Shown in pieces: positions 25,701 through 33,741 of a stretch of DNA of 64,000 nucleotides. The first letter of the stretch is position 1, and each line of letters begins with the position of its first letter. The position numbers and the translations under genes are program-made. The notes beneath the pieces were generated by a model that saw only the letters and a program-made list of their open reading frames with translations, was not told the origin of the DNA and made no database searches. The DNA comes from Deinococcales bacterium (GTDB lineage: Bacteria; Deinococcota; Deinococci; Deinococcales; JAAFIG01), in contig JANXTZ010000018.1 in assembly GCA_025352125.1 (NCBI GenBank), forward strand, positions 1-64,000. Reading direction: 5' to 3'.

Positions 25701-26673
25701 CTCGGGAACCGACAACACCAACTTTTCAGACCTGGCGAGTGCCGCCTCGCAATTGATTGCCGAACCGAGCCGCGCCGGGACCTACACCTACACCCTGACC
25801 GCCGTCAACGACGACGGATTACAAGTTGCCACTCGAGCCACCCTGACGGTGAGCGACGCACCACCACCAGTTGTTGCCCCGCCACTTCAAAAACCTGTGC
25901 CCGTCCGTCCAACGCCATCAGTGGCGACACGTCCAACACCACCACGTCCGCAAGTGCCAACCACACGTCCGCAAACGCCCACCCCACAACCGCAACAACC
26001 ACAGCCGCAAACGTCAGTCAGCCCACCACCAGCCGTTGTTGACCCGGGCGAATTGTGGTACATGAATTTCGGCACGATGCGCCTGTGGAATAAAGACGAT
26101 ACCTTGACCGGAGACGTGAACGACCTGATCAGCTCCAAACAAAACCAATTTAAACTCAAACTCGAGCGAAAAACTGAGAAACTGATCAAGTATCTGGGTC
26201 TGTTTGGTGCCAAAAATTTGACTTTGAACTTTAGAAACAACCAAACCACCGTCAATGGAACGTCTTTGGCTTACGGCGAGTGGTGCGGCGCCAAGGAAAA
26301 CGTCGAATTTGCCGACGGTTGCAGTTTCGCTGGCGATTGGAATGTCAAAATTATCGGCATTACCCCAGCCAACAATTGCAAATTGACGCTTCAGCGCGTC
26401 AACGAGAACGTTTATGGGCAGATGTGCGAGGGTGAGGGCACACTTTTGATCAAAGGAGGTTCGTTCAGTATTCCCAAATTTTCGGACAAGCAAACCGTTA
26501 TTTCAGACGCGATCTTCGATTCGCACAACAAAGAAGTCGGATCGCTGCGAATGGACATCTCGCACTATGATTCCAACCAATTTATGGGTCAGATGACCAC
26601 CTATAACGACAAGGTTCAACATGTTTTCTGCGGCTGGAGAGACGGCAATCCGATTCCTCCAGGCTGTCAATGA
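22732..26673 (+). CDS. Kinase-like (probable pseudokinase)-FHA membrane protein
   Basis: A 1313-residue multidomain protein. Residues about 15-290 have a Ser/Thr kinase fold with 'VALK' (Lys46), but the HRD loop reads 'HGEIEPEN' (catalytic Asp replaced by Glu144, Lys by Glu146) and DFG reads 'DFA' (Asp166 kept). Catalysis may be weak or absent. Residues about 322-400 are an FHA domain with Arg348, Ser362 and Asn384 in place. Beta-sandwich segments follow, one membrane helix (about 738-757), more Ig-like repeats, a Pro-rich linker (about 1065-1125) and a C-terminal domain I do not recognise. The kinase and FHA parts should be cytoplasmic and the rest outside the membrane. Kinase/FHA pairs control type VI secretion, so a regulatory role over the neighbouring contractile genes is inferred. 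Confidence 0.78.
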   Translation: MNNVTSEKLIGKNIGPYTLEDALRPGKTGQTFRAVADKTLIMVALKILHPQGGASHEFQNQFFAELETLVSLEHNHIARVLNYGEDQHFHYQVTEWVNDGSLSTWLQRQTRDGARPDLRMALDFMRQASDGLAFAHRKGVVHGEIEPENILLQATAGGSYRVKLSDFAIARLVANASAQASNDDAGPVNSPKYISPEQCMGKEGDERSDVYSLGVVMYHVFTGLVPFEVRNLGEAANKHVYDQPTPLRDIRPELRPDLEAIVMRCLRKMPVERPSAEEIRDTLQAILDDLFPSLSVTRAFDRNERPRVTPVIPAPTGRSDAPRITVVDAQGQVLQVLELSGQPLTIGREVSNTLTLAADTVSRHHARVEFDGREVLVTDLSSSNGSMLIGSSLENGRLPKLEPTVWSWLGVLQIGTYWLKLEQPSGAAGANRIAVALERDVLSLIPGQAMTLKVTLANLGTLVDHLDLTVDGVPPHWVMPQDAPIQLNPNTQASAIMTIVVPRVSESRAGKYRVIVRAKSTELEDDAGGAANALWTVQGFAQSSLAVRPNNLNSKRKAVFNTVIKNEGNIPVRYVVSAEDDSTKLQFKFDETKPKLTFPPGARGVLLKYFNLITYPFQMIARSAFEAFVGPTMRRAQMYAQDLKGLTGADREDDPKKRKQYLEPPRPSSEPIDLEPGESAPVKLRAWAAWRLVGRPVQRPFVVVADALEVPESQVLGNVIAAARPKDAIGQMTHFGLIPYWVIWAVATILALVLFLNMRKPNIELALLGNTPNVKQGFTIVCPKADAAVNATIGRKGGMNYQKLSFKNGKCGINSGTNFVEGFAEPKGLLEPDTYTVVASNRINLFGWGEARADLTITPIRPKSLPPSLTVTVLPSGGKAVKGADGQALFTLQCQTRNVLKYQLTTASEVKDMDRCNGYAFKLDQSGDVTVTAFGADDATPPSISRSLKLKVIAAQANVALTVSPTQIIKGQGQEITLNWATSNASNIRISGTDNTNFSDLASAASQLIAEPSRAGTYTYTLTAVNDDGLQVATRATLTVSDAPPPVVAPPLQKPVPVRPTPSVATRPTPPRPQVPTTRPQTPTPQPQQPQPQTSVSPPPAVVDPGELWYMNFGTMRLWNKDDTLTGDVNDLISSKQNQFKLKLERKTEKLIKYLGLFGAKNLTLNFRNNQTTVNGTSLAYGEWCGAKENVEFADGCSFAGDWNVKIIGITPANNCKLTLQRVNENVYGQMCEGEGTLLIKGGSFSIPKFSDKQTVISDAIFDSHNKEVGSLRMDISHYDSNQFMGQMTTYNDKVQHVFCGWRDGNPIPPGCQ

Positions 26674-26692
26674 TTGAACAGAAAGGACTTAA

Positions 26693-27160
26693 ATGAAAAA
26701 ATTATCAATTTTACTGATGTGCTGCCTCTCTTTTGTGGCGTGTACCCCCATTCCTGTCGAAATCGTGGAGGTGGTTGTTTTCCCAGTGGTCTTGCGGGCG
26801 GAAGCCGTCCGGGGAGACACTGGCAATAAAGCCGGCGGTTACATCCTGGTCAAAGGCTATTCCAACGAAAGAACCAAAATCTCTGTGACCATCGCCGATC
26901 TCGCGCCAAAATCGGTTCATGCGGGTCAAATTCGTTACGGTGAGTGCGACGACAAAACCACCAAAACCTTCCTGCCGCTCAGCACCCTGCAAGCCAACGA
27001 ATACGGCGACGGTTTTGCCGAAACCGAGCTTCCAACCAAAAAATTTGACGCCAACAAAGCCAAAAAAGAACCACTGATCGTGCTTTACTTTCAACGCGGC
27101 GAAACCGACCCCAAAGGCATCGGCGACCCCATCGTGTGTGGCGACCTGAAATACCGTTAA
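26693..27160 (+). CDS. Small lipoprotein in the contractile-system cluster
   Basis: A 155-residue lipoprotein with signal 'MKKLSILLMCCLSF' and lipobox 'FVAC' (Cys17), followed by a beta-rich domain containing two further Cys residues (in 'GECDDKT' and 'VCGDLKYR') that could pair. The family is not recognised. It starts 20 bases after the pseudokinase-FHA gene, so it is very likely co-transcribed with it. A role as an outer-membrane or periplasmic partner of that protein's external region is a guess from context. Confidence 0.55.
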   Translation: MKKLSILLMCCLSFVACTPIPVEIVEVVVFPVVLRAEAVRGDTGNKAGGYILVKGYSNERTKISVTIADLAPKSVHAGQIRYGECDDKTTKTFLPLSTLQANEYGDGFAETELPTKKFDANKAKKEPLIVLYFQRGETDPKGIGDPIVCGDLKYR

Positions 27161-27253
27161 AACGTGTCTCTCGAGCCACCCGCGTCAGAAAACTCGAGCC
27201 ATCCAGCATCAGCCGTCACCCGAGCAACACCGCATTCAAAATGGAGGTTTGGT

Positions 27254-27925
27254 ATGAGCTTAAACAAGGCACGGATCATCAATCTTGACGGCACGACCCC
27301 CAACGTGGAGTGCATGTTCAACCCCAAAGAGTACACCTTTGCCAAGTCAAACTCCTGGGGCAAGGGCGACGAGACTGGACCGCAAAAAAATGCCGGCGAG
27401 ATCACGTTTTCTGGCGGCGAGGGCGCGACCCTGAAACTGCAATTGTTTTTTGACACCTACCACCAAGCCAAAGGCGGCGGCAGTGTGCAAGATGTGCGCG
27501 ATCACACCAACGGTTTGTGGTTGCTGATGCGGGTTGATGATAGCCTCAAAGACCCAAAATCCAAACACGGTCGCCCACCGTTCGTCAAATTTTTCTGGGG
27601 TTCGACCTGGTCGTTTGACGGCGTGATCGAAAGTATCTCTGAGCAATTTACGATGTTCATGCCCGACGGCAAACCAGTCAGGGCAACCGTCGATGTCAGC
27701 TTCAAACAAAAAAGCGACGATCAAGCCCTGCCGTGGACCAACCCAACCTCGGGCGGCATTGGCGGCGAACGCATGTGGACGATCAAAGACGGCGACACCC
27801 TGGCACGGATCGCCCATGTGACGCTGGGCGATTCCTCGCAGTGGCGCAAGATTGCCGACATCAACAACATCAAAAACATCAGGCGTTTGACCCCTGGAGA
27901 AGCCCTGGTGATTCCCGTTGTCTAA
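27254..27925 (+). CDS. eCIS/phage-tail LysM adaptor protein (Afp7-like)
   Basis: A 223-residue protein. The N-terminal portion ('ARIINLDGTTPNVECMFNPKEYTFAKS', 'LKLQLFFDT') matches the tube-initiator/adaptor family of contractile injection systems. A C-terminal LysM motif reads 'WTIKDGDTLARIAHVTLGDSSQWRKIADIN'. In eCIS particles this protein links the inner tube to the spike. The ATG giving 'MSLNKARI' has a GGAGG ribosome site and was chosen over an upstream in-frame codon that lacks one. The stop overlaps the spike gene start by eight bases. Confidence 0.85.
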   Translation: MSLNKARIINLDGTTPNVECMFNPKEYTFAKSNSWGKGDETGPQKNAGEITFSGGEGATLKLQLFFDTYHQAKGGGSVQDVRDHTNGLWLLMRVDDSLKDPKSKHGRPPFVKFFWGSTWSFDGVIESISEQFTMFMPDGKPVRATVDVSFKQKSDDQALPWTNPTSGGIGGERMWTIKDGDTLARIAHVTLGDSSQWRKIADINNIKNIRRLTPGEALVIPVV

Positions 27926-29570
27926 GCCCTCGAGCAACGTGGTTCACTTTCTGGTCGAGATTGACGGCAGCGTCAACGCCGACCTTCAGATGAAACTGCG
28001 CGACATCACGATGGAGAGCACCATTCACCTGCCCGATGTCGCCGTGGTTTCGTTTCACGATAAAGGCATGAAATTGGTGGACAGCGGCTTGTTTGAAGTC
28101 GGCAAATCCTTGAAGATTCTGTCTCGAGAGAACAACAAGGACAAACGCATTTTTGACGGCGAGATCATTCAGGTCGAACCTCAATTTAGCTATCCCAACA
28201 TTTACATGACCGTGCGGGCGTTTGACCGTCTGCACCGCCTGAACCGCGGCAAGTACACCCGCGATTTTCAGAACATGTCCGATGCAGACATTGCCAAAAA
28301 AATTGCTGGCGAGATGAAACTCGGCGCATCAAAGATCGAGTCCACCTCACCGATTCACCCTTACGTCTTTCAGGACAACGAGACCAACCTCGAGTTTTTA
28401 CAAAAACGCGCCGAAGGTATTGGTTACACCGTGTATGTCCGCGACAAAGATTTGCATTTTGAAAAACCACAAAAGAGCGACATTGATGACGAGATCGAAC
28501 TGAACTGGGGGCAGGACGGTTTGATGGACTTTCAACCGCAACTGACCACGCTCGATCAGCACACCGAATTTGAGGTGCGTGGCTGGGATTCGGACAAGAA
28601 AAAAGCCATCGTCGCCAGGGCAACAAAAGGCGAAAGCCAGCCCGAAATTTCGGAAACCGACAACACGGGTCAAGCCCAGAAAGCCGGCGGCAAAGCCGTG
28701 CAGGTCTTGTCCACCACGATTCGCAACCAATCCGTTGCCGATCAACTCGTCAAAGCCGAAGCCAACCGCAACTCGGGCGGTTTTGTTCAAGCCGAGGGGA
28801 CTTGCGGCGGCAACCCGAGCATTGTGGCGGGTGCAAAAATCAACATTCCCAACATCGGCGACAAATTTAAAGGCACCTACGTCGTGACCCACGCCACACA
28901 CCGTTACAACACCAGCAAAAGTTACACCACCGACTTCAGCATCAGCGCCCAACACACCAACACCCTCATGGCGATGCTCGAGAATGCAGGCGGCGAAAGC
29001 GGTAGCCGTGCCGGTTTTATGGTTGGCATTGTCACCAATTGCGATGACCCCAAAGACCTTGGACGCGTGAAAGTCAAATACCCAGCCCTGAGTGAGGACA
29101 AGGAAAGCGATTGGGCGCGGGTGGTCGGCATCGGTGCGGGCAAGGGACGCGGTTTTGAATGGATTCCCGATGTCAATGACGAGGTGCTGGTCGGTTTTGA
29201 ACAGGGCGATATCCACCTGCCCTACATCATGGGCGGTCTATGGAACGGGATTGACACGCCGCACAAGAAAAAAGGCGATTACCTCGACGGTGGGCATGTG
29301 GTCAGGCGTTACATTCAAACCAACAACGGCAAATCCGAGGACAGCCACCTGATTATCATTGACGACTCGAGCAGCACGCCTGGAATTACCATCACCGACT
29401 CTAAAGGCAACATCATTCACATTGACACCAAAGAGAACAAAATTCAGATTCATGCCAAAGGCGACGTTGAAATTAAAGCCGACAAGAACCTCGAGTTGAA
29501 AGGTCAGAACGTCAAAATCACTGGCGAAACCGAAGTTTCAATCAAAGCCCCAATCATCAACATTGGTTAA
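27918..29570 (+). CDS. VgrG/Afp8-like spike protein
   Basis: A 550-residue spike protein. A gp27-like N-terminal region (residues about 5-350) includes 'FLQKRAEGIGYTVYVRD'. A gp5-type OB domain ('GIVTNCDDPKDLGRVKVKYP', 'EVLVGFEQGDIHLPYIMGGLWN') follows. The C-terminal beta-helix has short repeats ('GDVEIKADKNLELKGQNV'), as in VgrG/Afp8 trimeric spikes that puncture membranes. It starts at a TTG overlapping the LysM gene; the next ATG would remove conserved N-terminal sequence. No extra effector domain is attached at the C-terminus, which ends cleanly before the PAAR gene. Confidence 0.88.
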   Translation: MSKPSSNVVHFLVEIDGSVNADLQMKLRDITMESTIHLPDVAVVSFHDKGMKLVDSGLFEVGKSLKILSRENNKDKRIFDGEIIQVEPQFSYPNIYMTVRAFDRLHRLNRGKYTRDFQNMSDADIAKKIAGEMKLGASKIESTSPIHPYVFQDNETNLEFLQKRAEGIGYTVYVRDKDLHFEKPQKSDIDDEIELNWGQDGLMDFQPQLTTLDQHTEFEVRGWDSDKKKAIVARATKGESQPEISETDNTGQAQKAGGKAVQVLSTTIRNQSVADQLVKAEANRNSGGFVQAEGTCGGNPSIVAGAKINIPNIGDKFKGTYVVTHATHRYNTSKSYTTDFSISAQHTNTLMAMLENAGGESGSRAGFMVGIVTNCDDPKDLGRVKVKYPALSEDKESDWARVVGIGAGKGRGFEWIPDVNDEVLVGFEQGDIHLPYIMGGLWNGIDTPHKKKGDYLDGGHVVRRYIQTNNGKSEDSHLIIIDDSSSTPGITITDSKGNIIHIDTKENKIQIHAKGDVEIKADKNLELKGQNVKITGETEVSIKAPIINIG

Positions 29571-29580
29571 AGGAGTTTTC

Positions 29581-29862
29581 ATGCCCCCCGCCGCTCGAGC
29601 CACCGACACGCACATTTGCCCCAACGGAGTACCAGGCGTCTTGCTGCCGCCCGTTGGAGCGCCGTCAAGCGTCAAGATTGGCGGGTTGCTGGCGGCATAC
29701 GTCACCACCCCAGCCACGCCCTGCGCCCCAGGTCCAAACACGGTGATCAAAGGCTCGAGCAAGGTCAAGATTAACGGGATGCCCGCCGCCCGAATCGGTG
29801 ACAAGACCGCGCACGGCTCGACCATCACCACAGGGTTTATGACCGTGATGATCGCCGATTAA
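29581..29862 (+). CDS. PAAR-domain spike tip protein
   Basis: A 93-residue PAAR protein. 'MPPAARATDTHICPNG' at the N-terminus and 'VKINGMPAARIGDKTAHGSTITTGF' are the family signature, with His and Cys residues that bind the zinc of the conical tip. It caps the VgrG-like spike encoded just upstream. A strong AAAGGAG precedes the ATG by six bases. At this length it is a bare tip with no fused toxin domain. It is the last rightward gene of the cluster, followed by a repeat-filled convergent spacer. Confidence 0.88.
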   Translation: MPPAARATDTHICPNGVPGVLLPPVGAPSSVKIGGLLAAYVTTPATPCAPGPNTVIKGSSKVKINGMPAARIGDKTAHGSTITTGFMTVMIAD

Positions 29863-29899
29863 ATTTGAGACACGAAAATCAGCAATTGTTCTACCCTCT

Positions 29900-29975
29900 C
29901 TTGACCATAGACGTGCACCTCTCTTGATCCCAAGCGTGCACCTGACGGGCGGGATCGCTAACGGGCATGGTCGCT
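29900..29975. repeat. Two nested copies of a 37-base palindromic mini-element
   Basis: The outer copy has arms GACCAT (29903-29908) and ATGGTC (29967-29972) and is split by an inner copy at 29923-29959 with arms GATCCC (29926-29931) and GGGATC (29951-29956). Both share the core 'GCACCT' followed by '(A/G)ACGGGC'. The arms differ between copies but stay complementary, so the stem covaries. The inner copy with an extra CT adds 39 bases. The pair itself sits inside a REP-type repeat. A third copy lies in the IS630 transposase. Confidence 0.7.
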
Positions 29976-29984
29976 CACCCTCAA

Positions 29985-30010
29985 CCCCTCTCCCAACATC
30001 AGGAGAGGGG
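29985..30010. repeat. REP-type hairpin (subfamily A)
   Basis: A 9-bp stem CCCCTCTCC / GGAGAGGGG around the loop CAACATCA, followed by AGTTTTATT. Compared with the copy at 3057 the stem bases change in a compensatory way. It lies between the convergent PAAR and baseplate J genes and probably ends transcription in both directions. Confidence 0.65.
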
Positions 30011-30047
30011 AGTTTTATTGCGTTCCGCGTGTAGCTCGAGGATTTTT

Positions 30048-30069
30048 CTTCTCCCACTTGTGGGAGAAG
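30048..30069. repeat. REP-type hairpin (subfamily B)
   Basis: A perfect 10-bp stem CTTCTCCCAC / GTGGGAGAAG with a two-base loop, preceded by a T-run and followed by 'GTGGCGAGGAACGAGCC', a flank shared in inverted form with the copy at 50554. Together with the neighbouring hairpin it fills the 280-base spacer, which holds no gene. Confidence 0.65.
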
Positions 30070-30140
30070 GTGGCGAGGAACGAGCCGGATGAGGGTTTCA
30101 AGTGCAGAATTTTTATCCAAATTGGCGGTGGCTCGAGATT

Positions 30141-32138
30141 TTAAAGCAATGTAATGCGGTGAACGTCGGACACCACCACGCCATCTCGAGAGAGGCTGAG
30201 ACGTGCTGGCACCGGACGCGGGACTTCGTTTGAGCCTGGTTCGCGCACCAACAATTGAATCTCTTCAACAAATTCGACCCCAGGTACGCGTTGCAACAGC
30301 GCATTGACCTCGGAGATGTGCAAATCGCGCCCGAACATCCAACCGTCATGTTGCGGACCGCCAATAAACGGATTCAGATACCTGTAAAGTGCTTTTTCGG
30401 CGTTGCCGCGCACCTCAATGGCGATGGCGGGATCGCTGGCGCGTTCGGTCAGGCGCAATTTGGCGTTGACACTGACCCAAGTCAGTTGCGGCGCTCGAAT
30501 CTCGAGACTCGAGCCGAGAACGCGCTTGTCATCCAGATGCGATTTGAGCGCCGAACGCAACTCGGCGGACAGGGTGAAATCGTCAATCGTCATGCGTTCT
30601 TCAACGTTTTCGACCTCTGGCAAGACCACCAAGACCACCTGCCCAGGTTTGGGATCGTTGCGCCCAGCTTGCTCGGACGGCGTGACGCACTTGCTTCGCG
30701 CCACCCCCGCCACCTGCGAAGCCAGATACTCGAAATCGTCTGCCGTGACCGCCCGAGTGCGGGTGCGCAACGATTGCGGCGCACGAAGTTTTGCCTCCTC
30801 GAGACTCTGGGCGTTCGCGCCACCAACGGCGGCGAGACGGTTGATGATCCGCGACACATACGGAATCGAGGATCGCAAGACCGACAACGCGCCCTTTGGA
30901 ACGTTGCCAATCACGCCGCCGCCGTGCTGATACCTCGAGAACCTGAGGCTGGCGTTCTTGCTGGGAATTTTACCGAACAGGTACACGCTGTTGTCCGATT
31001 GCAAGAGCGTTGGTCCGAGCGTGACCGTACCGTCTTGCGCGTCCAGGGTGTAATGCGGATCGCCCTCTTTTGAATCGGCAAAATCGGCAACTTCAGACCA
31101 GAATTCTGAGGTTTCGCCAGGCTCTTGGACAATCAAAAAGTCTTTTGACGGGTCGCGCGACAAAATCGGGGTTCGAGACAGTTGGAATGCTTGCCCTGGT
31201 GTGCCCTCAGACTGCCCCAGTTGCTCTTGGCGCACCGTGACCGCATGTCTGGCGTTGACCGTTCCCCCTCGAGATTCTATGACCATCTGCTCGAGCAGCG
31301 GCGAGACCTTGTACGTGCCACTGCTTGGGGTGGGATTGGTCAGGCGCACCCGCAACCAGTACGCCGTCAAACCCTGAAACGCGCCGCGCTCCATTTTGGA
31401 GAGGTGCAAAATCACATCGCCAGGGGTGTTAAAACCACCCGTCGCATCAAACTCGACCTCGCACGTGACCCACTTGGCAATGTTGCCCTGCCAGACCTGC
31501 CACTCAATCGGTGGGTCTCGCGGGTCAACGCCCGCACCACCCGCGACATCGACCTGCAACGACAATGCCAGCACGTGCATCGAATGGTCTTCCTCGAACG
31601 CAATGTAAAACGCGTCGCCAGGCGTTGGGTCGAGCGAAAACATGACCAACCGATTGCCAGCCAACTCGAGTGAGCGCAAATCGTGCTTCAGCCAAGCCTG
31701 CTCGCCGCCCAGACGCACCGACTGCGTGAGTGCCCCCAAAATTGCAGGCGGACGAATCACCAAGGTTTCCTCGGTGCTGAAAATAATCGCCTCGGAGGTT
31801 TCGGTCCGCACCGTCGCCACCTCCGTCCCCTCGAGCACCGACACCACACCATCCTGCGCCGCCGAGAGGTAAAACGTGACCGGCGCAACCGCCGCCCTTG
31901 GAGGCTCGAGCTTGACGCCAATCAACTCGAGAAACTTGACGTACATTTTGTCCGGCACCTGATTGACGCGGTAAAGAAGCATGTCGGTCATCCAGGCGAA
32001 CAGTTCAATCAGTGCCACGCCAGGGTCAGAAACGTTGTGATCCGTCCATTCGGGCGTGTAACGCGGAATCAGACGCTTGGCTTGATCGACGATTTCCTGA
32101 AATTTTCGGTCATCGAGGTTGGGGGTCGGTAACGGCAT
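30141..32138 (-). CDS. Baseplate J/gp47-like assembly protein (Afp11-type)
   Basis: A 665-residue putative baseplate protein. The N-terminus 'RYTPEWTDHNVSDPGVALIELFAWM' is the signature of the J/gp47-type 'putative baseplate assembly protein' family of phage tails and eCIS. The central 'SLEEAKLRAPQSLRTRTRAVTADDFEYLA' is also typical. With gpI it forms the wedge that holds the spike. It is transcribed towards the PAAR gene, opposite to the rest of the cluster, so it has its own promoter or has been inverted. A TATTAT box lies four bases before the ATG. Confidence 0.85.
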   Translation of the reverse strand: MPLPTPNLDDRKFQEIVDQAKRLIPRYTPEWTDHNVSDPGVALIELFAWMTDMLLYRVNQVPDKMYVKFLELIGVKLEPPRAAVAPVTFYLSAAQDGVVSVLEGTEVATVRTETSEAIIFSTEETLVIRPPAILGALTQSVRLGGEQAWLKHDLRSLELAGNRLVMFSLDPTPGDAFYIAFEEDHSMHVLALSLQVDVAGGAGVDPRDPPIEWQVWQGNIAKWVTCEVEFDATGGFNTPGDVILHLSKMERGAFQGLTAYWLRVRLTNPTPSSGTYKVSPLLEQMVIESRGGTVNARHAVTVRQEQLGQSEGTPGQAFQLSRTPILSRDPSKDFLIVQEPGETSEFWSEVADFADSKEGDPHYTLDAQDGTVTLGPTLLQSDNSVYLFGKIPSKNASLRFSRYQHGGGVIGNVPKGALSVLRSSIPYVSRIINRLAAVGGANAQSLEEAKLRAPQSLRTRTRAVTADDFEYLASQVAGVARSKCVTPSEQAGRNDPKPGQVVLVVLPEVENVEERMTIDDFTLSAELRSALKSHLDDKRVLGSSLEIRAPQLTWVSVNAKLRLTERASDPAIAIEVRGNAEKALYRYLNPFIGGPQHDGWMFGRDLHISEVNALLQRVPGVEFVEEIQLLVREPGSNEVPRPVPARLSLSRDGVVVSDVHRITLL

Positions 32139-32325
32139 TGGAATAATAGTTTAACGTCAAACAGATGAGGGAAGTTGAAAATCGAAAGGAACAGTAAAAC
32201 GAACGCCTACAAAACCAGTAAGGCATCTCGAGCATTGATTTTTTGGTTTTGGCGGTGTTGGTCGAGAGTTTGCCGCTCGAGGCATTGAAAAAACCACAAT
32301 TTAGAATCTGCGCTATACTTTTTCC

Positions 32326-32889
32326 ATGAGCCGTCAAGCCCCAGAACGCAGCGTCTCGAGCTTCGAGCATTTTCTCGAAATTGAAGAGCACAGCCCCGCT
32401 CGACACGAATTTGTTTATGGCAACTTATTCATCAAGGCTGGCGGTACAGACAGGCACGACCATGTAGGCGGTGGCTTGTACGCACGGTTGTTCCTAGAAT
32501 CTTCAAAACAAAACTATCGGGTGTACAAAAGCGACCTTCTGATTCGCACACCAGAAGACATTGGATACTACCCAGATGTTTTCGTGCTGCAAGACTCGAG
32601 TTTTGACAGCCCCCGCGTCAAACGTTGCCCAAACATCGTGATTGAAGTCTTATCGCCCAGCACCTAAAGCATAGACCGAGGCGAGAAACTGCGAAATTAC
32701 CGCAGCATCCCAAGTCTCGAGCAGTACGTGCTTTTAAGCCAAAACGAACCCCTTGCCGAAGTCTATTCAAAACACAACGGCACTTGGCATCACGAGATTT
32801 TACAGAATGATGCGGTGCTGGAATTCTCAAGCATCGGGTTGCCGTTGGCGGTGTTATATGAGAATTTACCACCCGAGATTGGGAATTAG
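32326..32889 (+). pseudogene. Uma2-family endonuclease gene broken by one nonsense codon
   Basis: Codons 1-113 give a Uma2 (PD-(D/E)XK-like, DUF820) protein with 'GYYPDVFVLQD' and 'VIEVLSPST'. A TAA at 32665-32667 then interrupts the frame, which continues without further fault: 'SIDRGEKLRNYRSIPSLEQYVLLS' to a TAG at the usual family length of about 187 codons. Family members read 'SPSTExxDRGEK' here, so a single G-to-T change (GAA to TAA) explains the stop. A TATACT box lies six bases before the ATG, suggesting a leaderless promoter. Read-through cannot be excluded. Confidence 0.85.
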
Positions 32890-32941
32890 AACATTTGAAT
32901 CTTGAAACTATTTTGACTCAAGTCGCGTAGAGTAGAACTAT

Positions 32942-33298
32942 ATGAAAGCTTTTGTCATAATTGTTCTGAGCATTCTTGTTGGGTTAGTAGCAACTGCCAC
33001 AAACCAATTTTTGATAGCTGGGATTGCTGGACTGTTTGCATTTTGGGGAGCATATTTGCAATATTTCGAGTTAAAACCATTTGAGTTTCGCTTCACTGAA
33101 GCAGACTGGAAAGAAACAGAGGATGCTTATTTCCACCTTGATATCCCACGGCACAATAAATTAAACCCAACAATTAAAGTTTTCGTTGGCAGCGCCTCAA
33201 ACGTTCAAGAAGCTGATTGTGAAATCCAAAAAATAGAAAACGACATATTTCGTGTTGAAGCAAGACCAGCATTTTCGGGCAAGGTTGTCATCAGGTAA
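32942..33298 (+). CDS. Small membrane-anchored hypothetical protein
   Basis: A 118-residue protein with two adjoining hydrophobic segments (residues about 3-22 and 24-42) followed by a soluble, beta-rich domain containing two Phe/Trp-rich stretches ('FEFRFTEADWKET'). I do not recognise a family. It sits in an accessory zone between a broken Uma2 gene and a DUF433 gene, and the gene itself has no CTCGAG, unlike most genes in the window, which could mean recent arrival. A TAGAGT box lies eight bases before the ATG. Confidence 0.45.
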   Translation: MKAFVIIVLSILVGLVATATNQFLIAGIAGLFAFWGAYLQYFELKPFEFRFTEADWKETEDAYFHLDIPRHNKLNPTIKVFVGSASNVQEADCEIQKIENDIFRVEARPAFSGKVVIR

Positions 33299-33420
33299 TT
33301 TTGTTTCTTGAGTGCCAATACTCGAGAATTGCTTTCGGTGTCTTTAAATTTGCTGGCATGGTCACAATCCTTTTGGTCTGCAATGATATAATTCTCTAAC
33401 AGAAGTATATCGAGGTGCGT

Positions 33421-33741
33421 ATGCAAACACAAATCTTGTACCCACATATTGAAACTCGAGCTGACGGTTCTGCCGTGATTGTGCCTTCTGGTTTTAAGGT
33501 GCGAATGCTGGTGCAAGCATATTTGACTGTCGGTTTGAACGCGGCAGCCTTGCATGACATGTACCCAGATTTGACGATGGGACAGATTCATTCGGCATTG
33601 GCGTATTACTGGGATCATCAAATGACGGTGGATGCTCAGATTGCCGCCGCGAATGCCCACAGCGAGAATTTTATGCGGCAAAATCCAAGCACTTTAACTC
33701 GAGCCAAACTCGAGAAACGGGCACGGCTTCAAGTTATTTGA
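33421..33741 (+). CDS. DUF433 protein, putative antitoxin
   Basis: A 106-residue DUF433 protein. The first half resembles the domain's strand 'VIVPSGFKVRMLVQAYLTVGLN', and the helix-turn-helix-like part is 'AALHDMYPDLTMGQIHSALAYYWDH'. DUF433 proteins are the usual partners of DUF5615 PIN-like nucleases. The ATG was chosen over a GTG two codons upstream because GAGG lies at proper spacing. Its stop overlaps the stop of the convergent DUF5615 gene by eight bases; these pairs normally point the same way. Confidence 0.75.
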   Translation: MQTQILYPHIETRADGSAVIVPSGFKVRMLVQAYLTVGLNAAALHDMYPDLTMGQIHSALAYYWDHQMTVDAQIAAANAHSENFMRQNPSTLTRAKLEKRARLQVI

